Below are positions 37,561-48,655 of a DNA stretch of 64,000 bases, in pieces. The number at the start of each line of letters is the position of its first letter. The stretch's first letter is position 1. Under the pieces are notes generated by a model. That model did no database searches, was not told the DNA's origin, and worked only from the letters and a program-made list of their open reading frames with translations. The stretch is from Colius striatus (Eukaryota; Chordata; Aves; Coliiformes; Coliidae): NCBI RefSeq assembly GCF_028858725.1, contig NC_084759.1, positions 174,451,770-174,515,769 on the forward strand. Direction: 5' to 3'. A program made the translations under genes and the position numbers.

Positions 37561-40500
37561 TGAGGATCCTACGCTGGGCAACTAAACTTTCGTAAGATGT
37601 GGCATTGCTTGGACACTGGTTACTGATACTGTAACAGGCACTGCCGCTTATCGTTGCATTTTTTCTTAATTATTTGCTGATCTCCTTAGCAACAGAAGTC
37701 ATTTGCAAGATTTGAGCTAGAGTGCAGCTTAATTTACAAAGTAATGTGGCAAAAAGAATGTATTGTTTTTTTCACTGGTGCATATTTCCCATGTATTCTT
37801 TTAAGAGCTGCAAAGTATTGACTTCCATATAGCTAGTACTGCCATAGACAGACTGCTGATGATTAGTCCAACTCTGGCTCTGTGGTACGTCACCCACTTG
37901 CTGATCCGTGTCTCAGTTCTGTTTAAGCCAAATGAGTGATCATGGGTGCAAAATGGTAAAAAAAAAAAAAATCCATCTTTAGAGAAATTCAGTCTTTAGT
38001 GAGGAATGGATGGGAGAAGATACTTTTACCTGGCTAAGGTTACTAGAACAAATTCATCTCTAACTCAACACTATTGAGGTCTGGTCAGGTGAGAGAGAAC
38101 ACTCCATTTGCCAGAGCTTAGCCCAGTTCAGGGATTCAGTCCAGTGTACCAAGACATCACCCAGATGTAGCTCACCAATAGTCTCTGCTGTCTGATCTAT
38201 CATGTTACTAAATCTCATGGATTGCGATGGCTGGATAACCTAGATCTGCTCGGTCAGAAATCCTGAGCACAGCTGTCAGGCGGGTTTGATGCAAAGAGTG
38301 CCTTTCCCACTCAGGAGTGGTAAAAGCAAGAGTAGAGGCTGGAGACTGGAGTGAAGTGGCTGCTGCAGGGATACTTCCTCTGAAAGCATCTCATATACAC
38401 ACAGAGGAGTGAAAGTTTATGCAGACCTTCCTCTTAAATGAAACATTTCAAACCATTAATTATGTAGGATGTCACTAGTCTGTCTGTAATTAATGACTAT
38501 GTCGTGTACTCAAGCAAGATTCATAAAGTTAGGATTAAAAGCATGAAGAATTGTACAATATTGTTGTTATAAATTAATAAAACCCCATTTTTAACAGTCA
38601 CATTTTTCCAAGTTCATGAGGAAAGCTTTGGCAAATGCCATGCTAACAAAAAAGTCCATGAGGAAACATTGTTAACACCTGAGCCATCACTGTTTCATTT
38701 AATGTGTTGTTATATTTATCTAATACAGCCCTGATTCATCTGGTAAAAGGGGGAGAAAATCATGGGGATGTTGGAAGTCAATGGGAAGGTGCAAAGGTAT
38801 GTGAGTGACTTGTGGACTGGTTAGGCTGGGGGACAGAGGAGACAGTCGCAGAAGGCATGGCACAAGGGAAAGATCTAGGAGATGTAGAAATGATGTGGAG
38901 AGTGGACTGAGATCTTCAGTATTTTCTGGTGTGTGAGCTCTGCAGAGGTTCAACAGTATCCCTGTAGTAGTAGGAGTGGGGTTGTGGGCAAATATTTGCA
39001 TTTCAACAGCACACGAAGTGGTAGCCAGATGTGGGACTATTTGCATCACCGATGCACAGGAAGATGCTGTTCCTACTGAAAAGCACTTCTCAGTCTGGTT
39101 TGGTTTATACTGAAAAGACTAATGGTAGTTTGAGAAAGCATTCGGGTGACTTGCCATCTTCAGTCTAATTCACTGTGTAAGTTAAATGTGCCATGTAGGA
39201 TATTTTAGAAAGTCTCAAGATGAATTGGGAGAGGTAGCTTAGTGTACAGCTTTCCCTGGAAGAAACAACAATAAGCCTGAAGGTACCTACAGGAAAAGAG
39301 AAGGCTCATGTAGCGATCATCAATATAGCATTAATGGGATAGAGAACCTAGAGAAAGTGGAAATGAGTGTTTAGGACAGTAGGTGATCTTACAGTGAGAA
39401 CTGATGGTGGAGATGTTTAAAGGTGCCTGGCATTCCCCTTTTCCATAAACAGCTCTAGATGCTCATTATTTAAAACCAAAACTCAACACATACATTAAAA
39501 AAATTAAAACCAAGAGCCAAATCCTCAACTTCTCTAGGAGTTATCTGTTGTAGTCAATTCAGCTGTTCCTGACAACAGAGTATATTCCCTATGATATGTG
39601 GATAAGTCATACATTTCTTCTCAAACAGCTAAGAAACATGTTCACCGGTACTGCACAGATGATTCATTTCAGGGAGTACAGTGTTTTTGGCAGCAAACTT
39701 AAAATATCACAATTTAACACCCCAAAGAAATAATTTCTTTGAAAAGAATTCAAGTACAAAACTCCCAACTGTGCCCTTCACTTTACTATAAATAAAAAAA
39801 AATATATTTACCCAGCTCATTCTGAAGTAATGGTGAAGTACTTAGCCAGAGTTGGTTGGTACATGTTAGTTTATAGTATTTAATAGCAATATGTCCCTTG
39901 AGAAAACACACAGTATTGAAGTTTGTAAAATAATGCATTTCTGAGACCTGAAGTAATGTTGTTAGGATAAAATAAAATGCCCCACTGTTTAAAATAAGGC
40001 TGATTTGTTCTTCCTTACCATCTAACATGTACACATTACAAACCCAGAGATGTTTATGCAGTCGTTTTGAAGAAGTTCAAATGATCACATAGGTTATACA
40101 TTTGTGTGTTGAGCTTGCTTGGCTTTGCAGACCACTCTATGATTTATGCAGAAGCTTTGGGGAACACAGGTTGATGAGCAAGTTAAAACTCAGCAGTCCT
40201 GCTCTCAAAAGGCAAAGAAATGTAGGCACTGCATTGTGAGTTGGGCATGGCAAGGAAGATTTGTGCTTGTAGGGATATGCTCCAAGTACTCTTGTGTGTC
40301 CTGTGGTATGTTTATAATGTCTATAATTTGCAATTTCCTCACCAGGCAAGGCAAGTTATCTGAAACAGTTTTCATTTGGCAGCTTCATTGAGCTTTAAAA
40401 ATGCACAATCCACTTTTTAGCCTTTGCAAAGTGTTTTTCCTGCTTGGAACCCAAAGGTATTATGCTGATTTCCACCAGCCACTCACCAGCCATTGGGTTT

Positions 40501-43500
40501 TGATTGAAAACTATCTGCAGAGTTTCTGGCAAGATAATTTTAGGTATGGACAGAAACAAACATGCAAGGCTATTTAGTGTATTTAACTTGATAATCCTTC
40601 CAAAACTAAGCATTGACTTAGTATGTCCCTTCTAGAGTATCTCTAGGATTGCAGTTATATTCAACATATTCACTTTGAAAGTGTTATTCATCCTTTTGCA
40701 ACAGCAATTACATTAAAAATTAGACTGCATGGGTTACAGAACCAGGCATTCAAATATTAGTGGGAAAGGCAAGCTATGCAGCAGCAGTTGGTCTCCCATT
40801 TTGTGTATGCTTTATAATTCAGTCTTCCTGCACATGGTCTTACAGTATGTGGTTTTCAGATGCTTTGCCTCATGCAATATACTAACTAGATGAGCAATTA
40901 TTAAATTGGCTTTTATCTCAATGTCTTTCTATTGTATTTTATGTACTGTATGCCACACAAATCCATACTGAGGTATAGAATTATTTCCTGATGCCACTTC
41001 TGCAACACTTCATGGGTTTCACCCCCTAGAAGAACGTGTATCTATGCATTGTTGTCATAAACTAGCTAGCTAGCAAAAACAGCAAGATTAGTTGATTAGG
41101 ACTGGTTTTTAAAAAGTACTGCTGTAGATTCCTAACTTCCCACTGAAAACCTCATGCAGCTCAATGGCCATTAGTATCTAAAAGCCTAGAAAAGTTAATG
41201 AATTCAGTCAATCCATTTATTCTTACAATGTTTCTATAGTTAAGATCATGTTGCTATATGCCCTTAAGGTCATGAAGCCCTTCCTGTCAGACGTGCCCAC
41301 TAGAGTCAGAGCATTTTGACTCTTATCTTGGCACTTGTTCAGATCAATCTTTGCCAAACTTAAGACACAGAGGTTCCTTATTTTTCTAAGTGTCAAGATA
41401 GTGACTGTAATATGTTCATTATTTTCTGACAGTCAGCAGTTCCCATAATTTGCCTGATCTCACAGGAATTCCATGTCTAGGATATGCTCCAGTTCTCAGG
41501 TTTGGCATTTACGGAGCTCTTGATTTTATCAGGCTTTCTTTTCCCTGTTGCTCCTCAGAAACCATGTACAATGTGAGGAAAGGTTTTGAGGAGGAAGAAT
41601 TAAGCCATCATGTAACTAAGGACTGAATATAAAACCTAAAATGGCACAGAAAACCTTAATGCTGAGACTTTAATTTTTCAGCACTTAACAGTCTTGCTAT
41701 TCTCTTAATACAAGTTTTGGGAATGCAAGCATTGAAAGCCAATATATATAAAAAATTTTGTGAAAGGTGAATTCTCCCATCCTGCCACCTTCATATTTCT
41801 TCTTTTAATGGGTCATTAGAAGATTCAGCTCTCTAAATTCATAGCCTATCCTCTGCCACTTGATTCAAGAGTCATTACGTCAGCAGAAAACAACAGCCTG
41901 CCAGACTGGCAGAAGGTTAGAGAAGAGGGAAATAAAGAAGTGAGAGGGAGTGAAAATTAGTGCATTTTGCATATATTAATTAATTGCATAGATAATCTTA
42001 GACTCATAAGTAGCAGATGCATTTTCTCCAGAGAAGTGTGTCCTGAGGTTCAACTCCTGAAAGTCTTGGTGTGCTTCTGCTTCAGCTTCTTAACCATTTA
42101 CATTCTCCCCATCTCCTTTTTCGGTCTCGTATGCCTCAACTGACTTCCACATCTCTAAACTACCTTCTCCTTAGTGGCTTCATTAGCAATGGTGATGATG
42201 CTTGATCCTCCCCTGCTTTTGCTTTCTTTCCCTATGCATCTCTTCTCATTTTCCCTCTCATTCTTTAACTGCTTCTCTGCCCTGCTGCCCTCCACCCCTT
42301 AGGTCATCATTTTAATGATTTTTTTACTCAAAACCCATCCTTTCTTCATCCACCTTGCCTCATTGGAGAATACAACTTCTTTTATTCTGCTTCTTTCCAT
42401 CTGAAGTTGCTTCTTTTTCCTCTTCCCCACTGCCCACAGGCAGTCCCCAGCTCCCTGCCGTAGCTGCTGTTGGCAGCACAGAGCAGATGTTTCAGGACTT
42501 GTGCCACTTCAGATACTGTACCAATGGGTGGGTCAGATTGGAGAAATTAAGTATGAGGTTAATATGTGGGAGCTGAATACTGCCTTTGAGCTGTGAAGGG
42601 GTGGGGATAATCAGTGCAGATGGATTCACCTGGGAATTTGCTGACAAACTCATGACAGGTATCCAGGGAGAACAAGAGTGAACAGAAATGTTCGTTACCC
42701 TGCTAAGGATGTGTATATTTTGTTAGAACATGGCAAAAAGTATATCCCTTGGCACAGATCACCAGCCTGCCAAATGTTATGTCTTCACTTCAAACAATAG
42801 TGACACTAAAGTGTTCTCAAAACCCAGAATATTTTGTAGGTTTTATTCTTACTATTTAAGTATGAGCATTTTTTTTTTCCTTTACTAAGTTTTGAGAAAT
42901 GGCTGACTCATTCTTACTGAAAGTTCCCCAATCTTGTGCCTGAGGTAGGCACCAAGCATAGAAAATTTCCTCCTTAACTGCTTTTTTGGAAAAAAAAAAA
43001 TTGGCAGAATATAAAATGTTCCAATTGGACCTTCTTGAATAACTTTAAAAATAGGTTGTTGTTACCTGAACTATCAGATACTAAATTTAAAAAAAAAAAA
43101 GAGAAGACATGTAAAGCTGAGTAGTCTAAGAAAATTCTGTGCTTGAAGTATGTGACATTTTCTGATTGGGAGGAAACACATGTTGTAACTGCTCCCCACT
43201 AGATGAGAAAATGGCCTTTTTTTAATGAGGCTTTCTCTTTCCTGTACCAGGAGCTTTCTGTCTGGGTAGATTTGGAAACAGGTCGGAGATGCCATTGCCC
43301 AGTCATGTTCCACAGCAGAACGTTTCTGGTATTTTCTTTCTTTTATGAACTGTCAGAAATTGCATTCCTTGGTCCAGAATTGAAGAATGGTTGCATTGCT
43401 TTTGAAGAGAAAAAGTGTATCTGTAGTGTGAATATTAACAGATAAGTGCAATATTTCATGTTTTTGTAAAACCAATGTTAAGCTTATATCACCTAAAAGC

Positions 43501-43634
43501 AACCAGATTTTATAATTAACTGTATGAAATAAAGATTAATTGGCTATATTTTTCAAGCGGCATGAATAAGAAATCAGGCAGGGTATGAATTGTAAATGTT
43601 AACGTACTGTACCTCTGTATCCCTCTTTTGACAG
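37561..43634 (+). other. AMIGO2: AMIGO2 intron 1 (predicted, starting at 37181)
   Basis: AT-rich sequence from the end of the CpG island to the acceptor at CCCTCTTTTGACAG (43621-43634). No coding segment, LINE or LTR was recognised. It includes a poly-A run (37958-37971), a short AGCT-repeat tract (41061-41074) and A-runs near 42990 and 43090. A pyrimidine-rich stretch of higher complexity lies at about 42040-42480. Confidence 0.55.
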
Positions 43635-43707
43635 CAATTAGTGCAAAGCCAACTGCACATATAATTTGTGGCAAGAAGCACTGGGAGACAGCTAAGAGGC
43701 AGCGACA
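43635..43707 (+). other. AMIGO2: AMIGO2 5' UTR part of the coding exon
   Basis: The acceptor has a good pyrimidine tract (GTATCCCTCTTTTGACAG). The 73 nt that follow hold no in-frame ATG. The main start context is GCGACAATGT, with A at -3 and a suboptimal T at +4. Confidence 0.7.
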
Positions 43708-45273
43708 ATGTCTTTAATCTGGCGGGCAATTCCTACTCATGTCGGAGTTTTTAAAGTGAACTGCAAAGGCCTGGCATGCCTCTTGGTCTTCACGGTGAGC
43801 GTTTGTGGCAGTGCCCTGGGGATGTGTCCAACAGCCTGCATTTGTGCCAGTGATATCGTAAGCTGCACCAATAAGAACCTCTCTCGAGTGCCAGGAAATC
43901 TTTATAAATGTATGAAAAGGCTGGATCTGAGTTATAACAGAATTGGATTTTTGGAGCCTGAATGGGTCCCAGTGCTGTTTGAGAAACTGAACACTTTAAT
44001 AATCAATCATAATAGCATTAGCAGCATTATCACTGGAAGCTTTTCCACAACCCCGAATCTGAAGTACCTAGACTTGTCATCCAACAGCTTGAAGACGCTG
44101 AGCAGCCCTGTGTTCCAGGAGCTAAGGGTGCTGGAGGTTCTCCTGCTGTACAACAATCAGATAACACAGATAGAGTCTTCAGCCTTTGGAGGATTGTACA
44201 AATTGCAGAAACTGTACTTAAGCTATAACTTGCTTTCACACTTCCCGCTGGATTTGTACACTGGAAAACATAAACTGACAGACCTTGTGTTGCTGGACGT
44301 TTCCTTTAATCATATCCAGTCAATGCCAATTCAGCGCCTGAGTTCAGTGCCAGCCAAACATCTTAGTGGAATTTATCTTCATGGCAATCCATTTCATTGT
44401 GACTGTATGCTGTACTCCATGCTGATTTTCTGGTATCAAAGGCACTTCAGCTCGGTGATGGACTTCAAAAATGAGTACACCTGTTTGATGCGGTCAGAGC
44501 CAAAAGGTTACAATAAACTGCCTTTACTGCACGACAACTTTCTGAATTGCTCTGAAAGCACCATCAACAGCTCATTCCAGGCCTTTGGGTTTATTCATGA
44601 TGCCCAGGTTGGTGACAGGCTGATTGTACACTGTGACAGCAGAATCAGCGATGCGGGCACGTACTTTGTTTGGGTTAGTCCGAACAATAGATTGCTGGAG
44701 CCAGACAGGGAGACAGACAACTTCAAAGTGTTTCATAATGGGAGCCTGGAGATAACAGATGCCCAGCTAGAGGACTCGGGGCTGTATTCCTGCATTGCAA
44801 TAAATAAGAAAAGACTATTAAATGAAACCATAGAGGTTAGAATAAATGTTAGCAATTTCACAGTGAACAGGTCCCATGCTCACGAAGCCTTTAATACAGC
44901 TTTTACCACTCTTGCTGCCTGCGTAGCCAGTATTGTTTTAGTACTGCTGTATCTTTATCTGACCCCTTGTCCATGCCAATGTAAGGCGAAAAGGAGGAAG
45001 AGAAAGCTGAACCAAACCACTGCTCACTCGTCCATACTGAATTCCACGTCGCCACAAGAGCTGACAGCTGATGAGAAGAAGGCTAGCACCGGTAAACGAG
45101 TGGTTTTCCTGGAACCTGTGCACGAACCAAAACACAGTCAGAATGGGAAAGTAAAACTGTTTCCTAATGACAATATCATTGCTGAGAGTATCTTAAAAAC
45201 TACTCGAACAAAATCTGACTCAGATTCAGTCAACTCTGTGTTCTCAGATACACCTTTCATGCCATCGACTTAG
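43708..45273 (+). CDS. AMIGO2: Amphoterin-induced protein 2 (AMIGO2), complete
   Basis: A type I membrane adhesion protein of the AMIGO family, known for homophilic/heterophilic binding and for supporting neuron survival. The frame is 521 codons in one exon, the usual family length. In order, it has a signal peptide (about 1-39), an LRR N-cap with C40/C44/C46/C53, six or so leucine-rich repeats (about 67-222, with LDLSYNRIG and LDLSSNSLK units) and an LRR C-cap with C231/C233/C259/C281. Next come one Ig domain (about 290-382, C309 and C362, W322, DSGLYSC signature), a membrane helix (about 396-419), a CPCQCKAKRRKRK membrane-edge segment and a cytoplasmic tail of about 95 residues. The tail ends in a Ser/Asp-rich stretch (TKSDSDSVNSVFSDTPF) typical of AMIGO2. 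Potential N-glycosylation sites include N280, N287, N344, N372, N380, N383 and N387. Start choice: first ATG after the acceptor, directly before the signal peptide. The frame is intact. AMIGO1 and AMIGO3 are less likely because the membrane segment and tail match AMIGO2. Confidence 0.98.
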   Translation: MSLIWRAIPTHVGVFKVNCKGLACLLVFTVSVCGSALGMCPTACICASDIVSCTNKNLSRVPGNLYKCMKRLDLSYNRIGFLEPEWVPVLFEKLNTLIINHNSISSIITGSFSTTPNLKYLDLSSNSLKTLSSPVFQELRVLEVLLLYNNQITQIESSAFGGLYKLQKLYLSYNLLSHFPLDLYTGKHKLTDLVLLDVSFNHIQSMPIQRLSSVPAKHLSGIYLHGNPFHCDCMLYSMLIFWYQRHFSSVMDFKNEYTCLMRSEPKGYNKLPLLHDNFLNCSESTINSSFQAFGFIHDAQVGDRLIVHCDSRISDAGTYFVWVSPNNRLLEPDRETDNFKVFHNGSLEITDAQLEDSGLYSCIAINKKRLLNETIEVRINVSNFTVNRSHAHEAFNTAFTTLAACVASIVLVLLYLYLTPCPCQCKAKRRKRKLNQTTAHSSILNSTSPQELTADEKKASTGKRVVFLEPVHEPKHSQNGKVKLFPNDNIIAESILKTTRTKSDSDSVNSVFSDTPFMPST

Positions 45274-46270
45274 TTTGCTGCCTGTGTTTGTGTCGTGCAG
45301 TTACATTCCTGAATACCTCCTTGGCTTGTAGCAATCATCAGGAAAAACGAATAAAAGGAGAGAAAATGTTTTAAAAAACATCTCTTGTCAGTCCTTGAAC
45401 TGCGTCTCCTTTCTCTGTGAGTGCAGGGCTGTGCAACAGTGATCTCTTCTTTGGGAAAAACAAACAGTATGGCATTAATATGAATGCCTTCAGTGCAAGC
45501 TTAGCCTTGGCTTTTACTCTCTGGTCCATACATAGCAATTTCTCATGCATGTTTAGAGGCACTCTCAGTGCATACTGCTGACTCTTCAGAGGCAGAGGCT
45601 GACCCTATAAAACACTCTCAGTCATGCTGATAACTCAGTTCGTCTGCAGTGAGCACAGAAGCAAACTCAAGTCGACTACTGAGAAAAATGCTCAGACTTT
45701 CTGCAATTCCTTTCACAGGCTCATAAAAGCTTTTCAGTAAAATCACAAGGGCAAAAAAAATTATTCGTTTTCTTGGACTGATCAGAACAAAAAGATTAGA
45801 ATTGCCACCAGGATGCCTAGCAGCAGAGGATAAGTTTTTATGGCCTTCAACTGCTAACTTGTTTGACACTAATTGTGTGAAAACTTTAAATGGGTGGCAT
45901 TGTACTCATTTTATTCAGAACTTAGTCATGGGATTACTCACGAGAAGTAAAGTTATTGTATTTGTTTATAAATATTAACACATAATGAAAATAGGTAAAG
46001 GTTGACATGTTATCTTTGCACTTGCCTTAGACACTGAGTGAAAGTTGTCAGTCATGAGGGCTGAAGCTAATTGGCAGCAACTTGTTAAGCTGCAATAACT
46101 GGATTGATTGTAATCAGTTGTCTTAATCTCCACCTGCTTGCTGTCACATGTGGTAAACAAGCCTGACACCATCATGGGGGTTTGGGCTTCATCTTAAGGG
46201 TGGGTGGCTTCCCTTCAGAGGTAGCTTCATGAAATAAGGTAAATATTTCATTTAATCCTTTCAGTGGCAC
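45274..46270 (+). other. AMIGO2: AMIGO2 3' flank / probable 3' UTR
   Basis: It follows the TAG at 45271-45273. The sequence is AT-rich with no further frame of note. The first poly(A) signal is 75 nt after the stop, and others lie further on (see the separate entries), so 3' UTR length cannot be decided from sequence. Confidence 0.5.
45350..45355 (+). terminator. AMIGO2: Candidate poly(A) signal, proximal
   Basis: AATAAA lies 76 nt after the AMIGO2 stop. Downstream sequence is only weakly GT-rich. It would give a very short 3' UTR, so it may be a minor site. Confidence 0.3.
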
Positions 46271-46326
46271 ATAGAATCATAGAATGGTAGGGGACCTTTA
46301 GACATCATCTAGTCCAACCCCCTCAG
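46271..46326 (-). mobile_element. Short CR1 LINE 3' fragment
   Basis: The plus strand reads ATAGAATCATAGAATGGTAG, then GGGACCTTTAGACATCATC and TAGTCCAACCCCC, the reverse complement of the last about 55 bp of an avian CR1. It is in opposite orientation to the longer CR1 at 46717-47221, so the two form an inverted pair. Confidence 0.85.
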
Positions 46327-46403
46327 GGTTCCAGCAGTCTTATAAAATTTGCTTCTGAAAGATTTTTCCTTTAAAAAAATGGAAAATTGTAAACACTGGG
46401 AAA

Positions 46404-46409
46404 AATAAA
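46404..46409 (+). terminator. AMIGO2: Candidate poly(A) signal, intermediate
   Basis: AATAAA about 1.13 kb after the AMIGO2 stop, just past the short CR1 fragment. A TTGGTCCTTGTCTTG stretch follows about 60 nt later. It is one of several possible ends. Confidence 0.25.
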
Positions 46410-46716
46410 GAAAAATACAGAAGACTTTACATACTGTGAATTAAGCAAGCACAGATTTTCTCCATATTGACTTGGTCCTTGTCTTGTATATTGTGCTGCT
46501 TCATTCCTTGCCCAAATCTATTGTTGTCAGAGTTTTTGAATCTGTGAAGACTGACCTGAAGTGGTTATGCAACACAGAAGGGATGATGTGTGTCATTCTT
46601 TTTCTGTTATATTTGTTTGACTTTTTGGTTTTTTTTTTTTAGCTTACTTACATTGGGACTGGGCTGGACTTCATCAGTCTTCCTCATATTGATTAGTATC
46701 AACTTCACAGCAGTCT

Positions 46717-47221
46717 TGCAAACTGTGTCCAGTACTGGGCTCCTCAGCTCAAGAGGGACAGGGAACTTCCAGAGAGAGTCCAGCGCAGGGCCATCAAGAT
46801 GATCAGGGGAATGGAACATCTTTCCTTACGAGAAAAGGCTGTGGGAACTGGGGCTGTTTAGTCTAGAGGAGACTGAGGGGAAATCTTATTAACATTTACA
46901 AATATCTAAATGGTGGATATCAGGAGGTTGAGCATCCCTTTTTTCTATAGTAGCTAGCAACAGGACAAGGGGTAATGGGATGAAGCTGGAACACAAAAAG
47001 TTCCATTTAAACATAAGAAAAAAATATTCTATTGTAGGATGACGGAGCAGTGGCACAGGCTGCCCAGGGAGGCTGTGGAGTCTCCTTCCTTGGAGGTGTT
47101 CAAGACATGCCTGGATGTGTTCCTGTGAGACCTGATCTAGGTGAACCTGCTTCTGCAGGGTGGTTGGACTAGATGATCCCTAAAGGTCTCTTCCAAACGC
47201 TACCATTCTGTGATTCTATGA
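46717..47221 (+). mobile_element. CR1 LINE 3' portion, + strand
   Basis: Starts near TGTCCAGTACTGGGCTCC and goes on through CCATCAAGATGATCAGGGG, CTGGGGCTGTTTAGTCTAG and AGGCTGCCCAGGGAGGCTG. It ends GTGATTCTATGA, the characteristic CR1 terminus. The 5' part holds the degenerate end of the CR1 reverse-transcriptase reading frame, broken by stops. 5'-truncated and inactive. The same subregion and orientation recur at 61301-61770. Confidence 0.92.
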
Positions 47222-48352
47222 ATTACAGTTTATTGAAGAGGAGTAATTGGAGTATGCTTCTCTCATTCTGTCTTTGGGGAATATACTGAAAGTGTAAAGC
47301 ATAAACAAAATCAGAATCAAAGGACTACATGGTGTGGCAACTGTAATTTATGTTTGAAAGGCTTACTGTAACAGGCACTTTCTATTTTTTGTGATTTCTT
47401 TTGAGAGGTCTGTCATCATGCTAAAACTTTTATCCGGCTGAGCCAAAGCTATCAACAATTGATTTGCTACAGAGAAATCCTGATGTAAATAATTGTTGAA
47501 AGCAATCTATGTGTGAAACAGACAGGATCAGGAAACTGTGTTGCTGTGCTGTGCACAAAATATGTGAAATTAGAAAACTGCTGGAGATTTTAATTCAGAT
47601 ATTCAGGGAAATGAAAGATGGAAGTTCTTTTTCTAGGCAGAGAATAATAAATCTTTAGGAGAGAAAGGTGACCAAGGGTTTGGGTCCTTTATTGTACGTT
47701 TCTGTCTGTAAATTTTAAAATTACTTCAGCTATCAAGAAGGTTAGTCCCCTTTCATAAAGCTCTTTCATTATCTGCATTCACATATTAAATCAAAACCCA
47801 TATGTTTACATATAAGGTATGATGGGGAAAACAGTGATTGTCTGCTAAAATCCCTGATGTAGTCCAGTCATCTGTCTGTGTGGCAAAGACTTGACACTCC
47901 CTCCTTCTCAAAGATTTTTTTTATGGAAAAGATTCAGATAAGCTGTGTGATCTGCTGCTGTGCCAAGAGCATGGTGGTTAAATATCCTCCATCTCGTACA
48001 AGGAGACAATCTATAACCCAGGGCCAAAGGGGTTGAAACAATGGCAAGGCAGAGTGGGAAACAGAGCAGTTGTACAGATCAGTTACAGCTCAGGGCAGAT
48101 ATCACACTCTGTTGTCATACATGAGGTTAATCAACCCAGACTTCCATGTTTATACAAGAGCACTGTTGGCAAGTTCTAAATTGGGCCAAGAAACAAAGCA
48201 GGCAGTTGTCATTGTGACTGGAAGGCAGATTTACACATCTCCCTAGCAGCTAGGGCTGAGCAGGTGGAGCCTGCTGCTCTTCACAGTGCCAGGCACAGAC
48301 ACTGCCTGCCTACTGAACTTGCCCTGCATTTTAAATCTGCATTGTACTCCTA

Positions 48353-48358
48353 AATAAA
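48353..48358 (+). terminator. Candidate distal poly(A) signal
   Basis: AATAAA in TCCTAAATAAAGG. About 50 nt downstream lies a GT-rich segment (GAGTGTGGGGATTTGTGGG), as expected for a working site. Use by AMIGO2 would make a 3' UTR of about 3.1 kb containing the inverted CR1 pair. Confidence 0.3.
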
Positions 48359-48649
48359 GGTAAAGATCCTGCAGGCTTCTTTCCACAGGGTTCCTGTCGT
48401 ACAGCAAGAGTGTGGGGATTTGTGGGATCAGAGTAATCCTGCCAGATCACTAAAGGAGCTGAGCATTGATAAACAGCAGATATTTACTGTGACTATTACC
48501 TGGCTGTATTTTACTGATTGCCTCAAAGTGCTCACAGTTGTAACTGATTACAAACAAGCTGGTAAAATCAAAGCCCTTGAAAGAGCCATTGGCTTATTTT
48601 CTGCTTCTTTATTTTATCATGGCCTTGTAATTTCCATAGGTGCAGCCTT

Positions 48650-48655
48650 AATAAA
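48650..48655 (+). terminator. Candidate distal poly(A) signal
   Basis: AATAAA in CCTTAATAAAGATT. Downstream sequence is T-rich (TTTTTAGTCTTT, then ATTTGTCAG). It is an alternative to the site 300 bp upstream, with no other support. Confidence 0.2.

Larger units (their letters stand above)
37156..43717 (+). other. Upstream ORF 2, spliced, overlapping the AMIGO2 start codon
   Basis: It starts at ATG 37156 (GGACATGAA, G at -3), uses 25 nt of exon 1 (37156-37180) and continues from 43635 after the predicted splice. The 35-codon frame ends at TAA 43715-43717, seven bases past the AMIGO2 ATG (43708) and in another frame. Ribosomes translating it could not reinitiate normally at the main start, so AMIGO2 output would depend on leaky scanning. 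This depends on exon 1 joining directly to the coding exon. Confidence 0.35.

Noticed and set aside
44030..44239. Minus-strand frame inside the AMIGO2 coding exon
   Set aside because: Shadow of the AMIGO2 reading frame.
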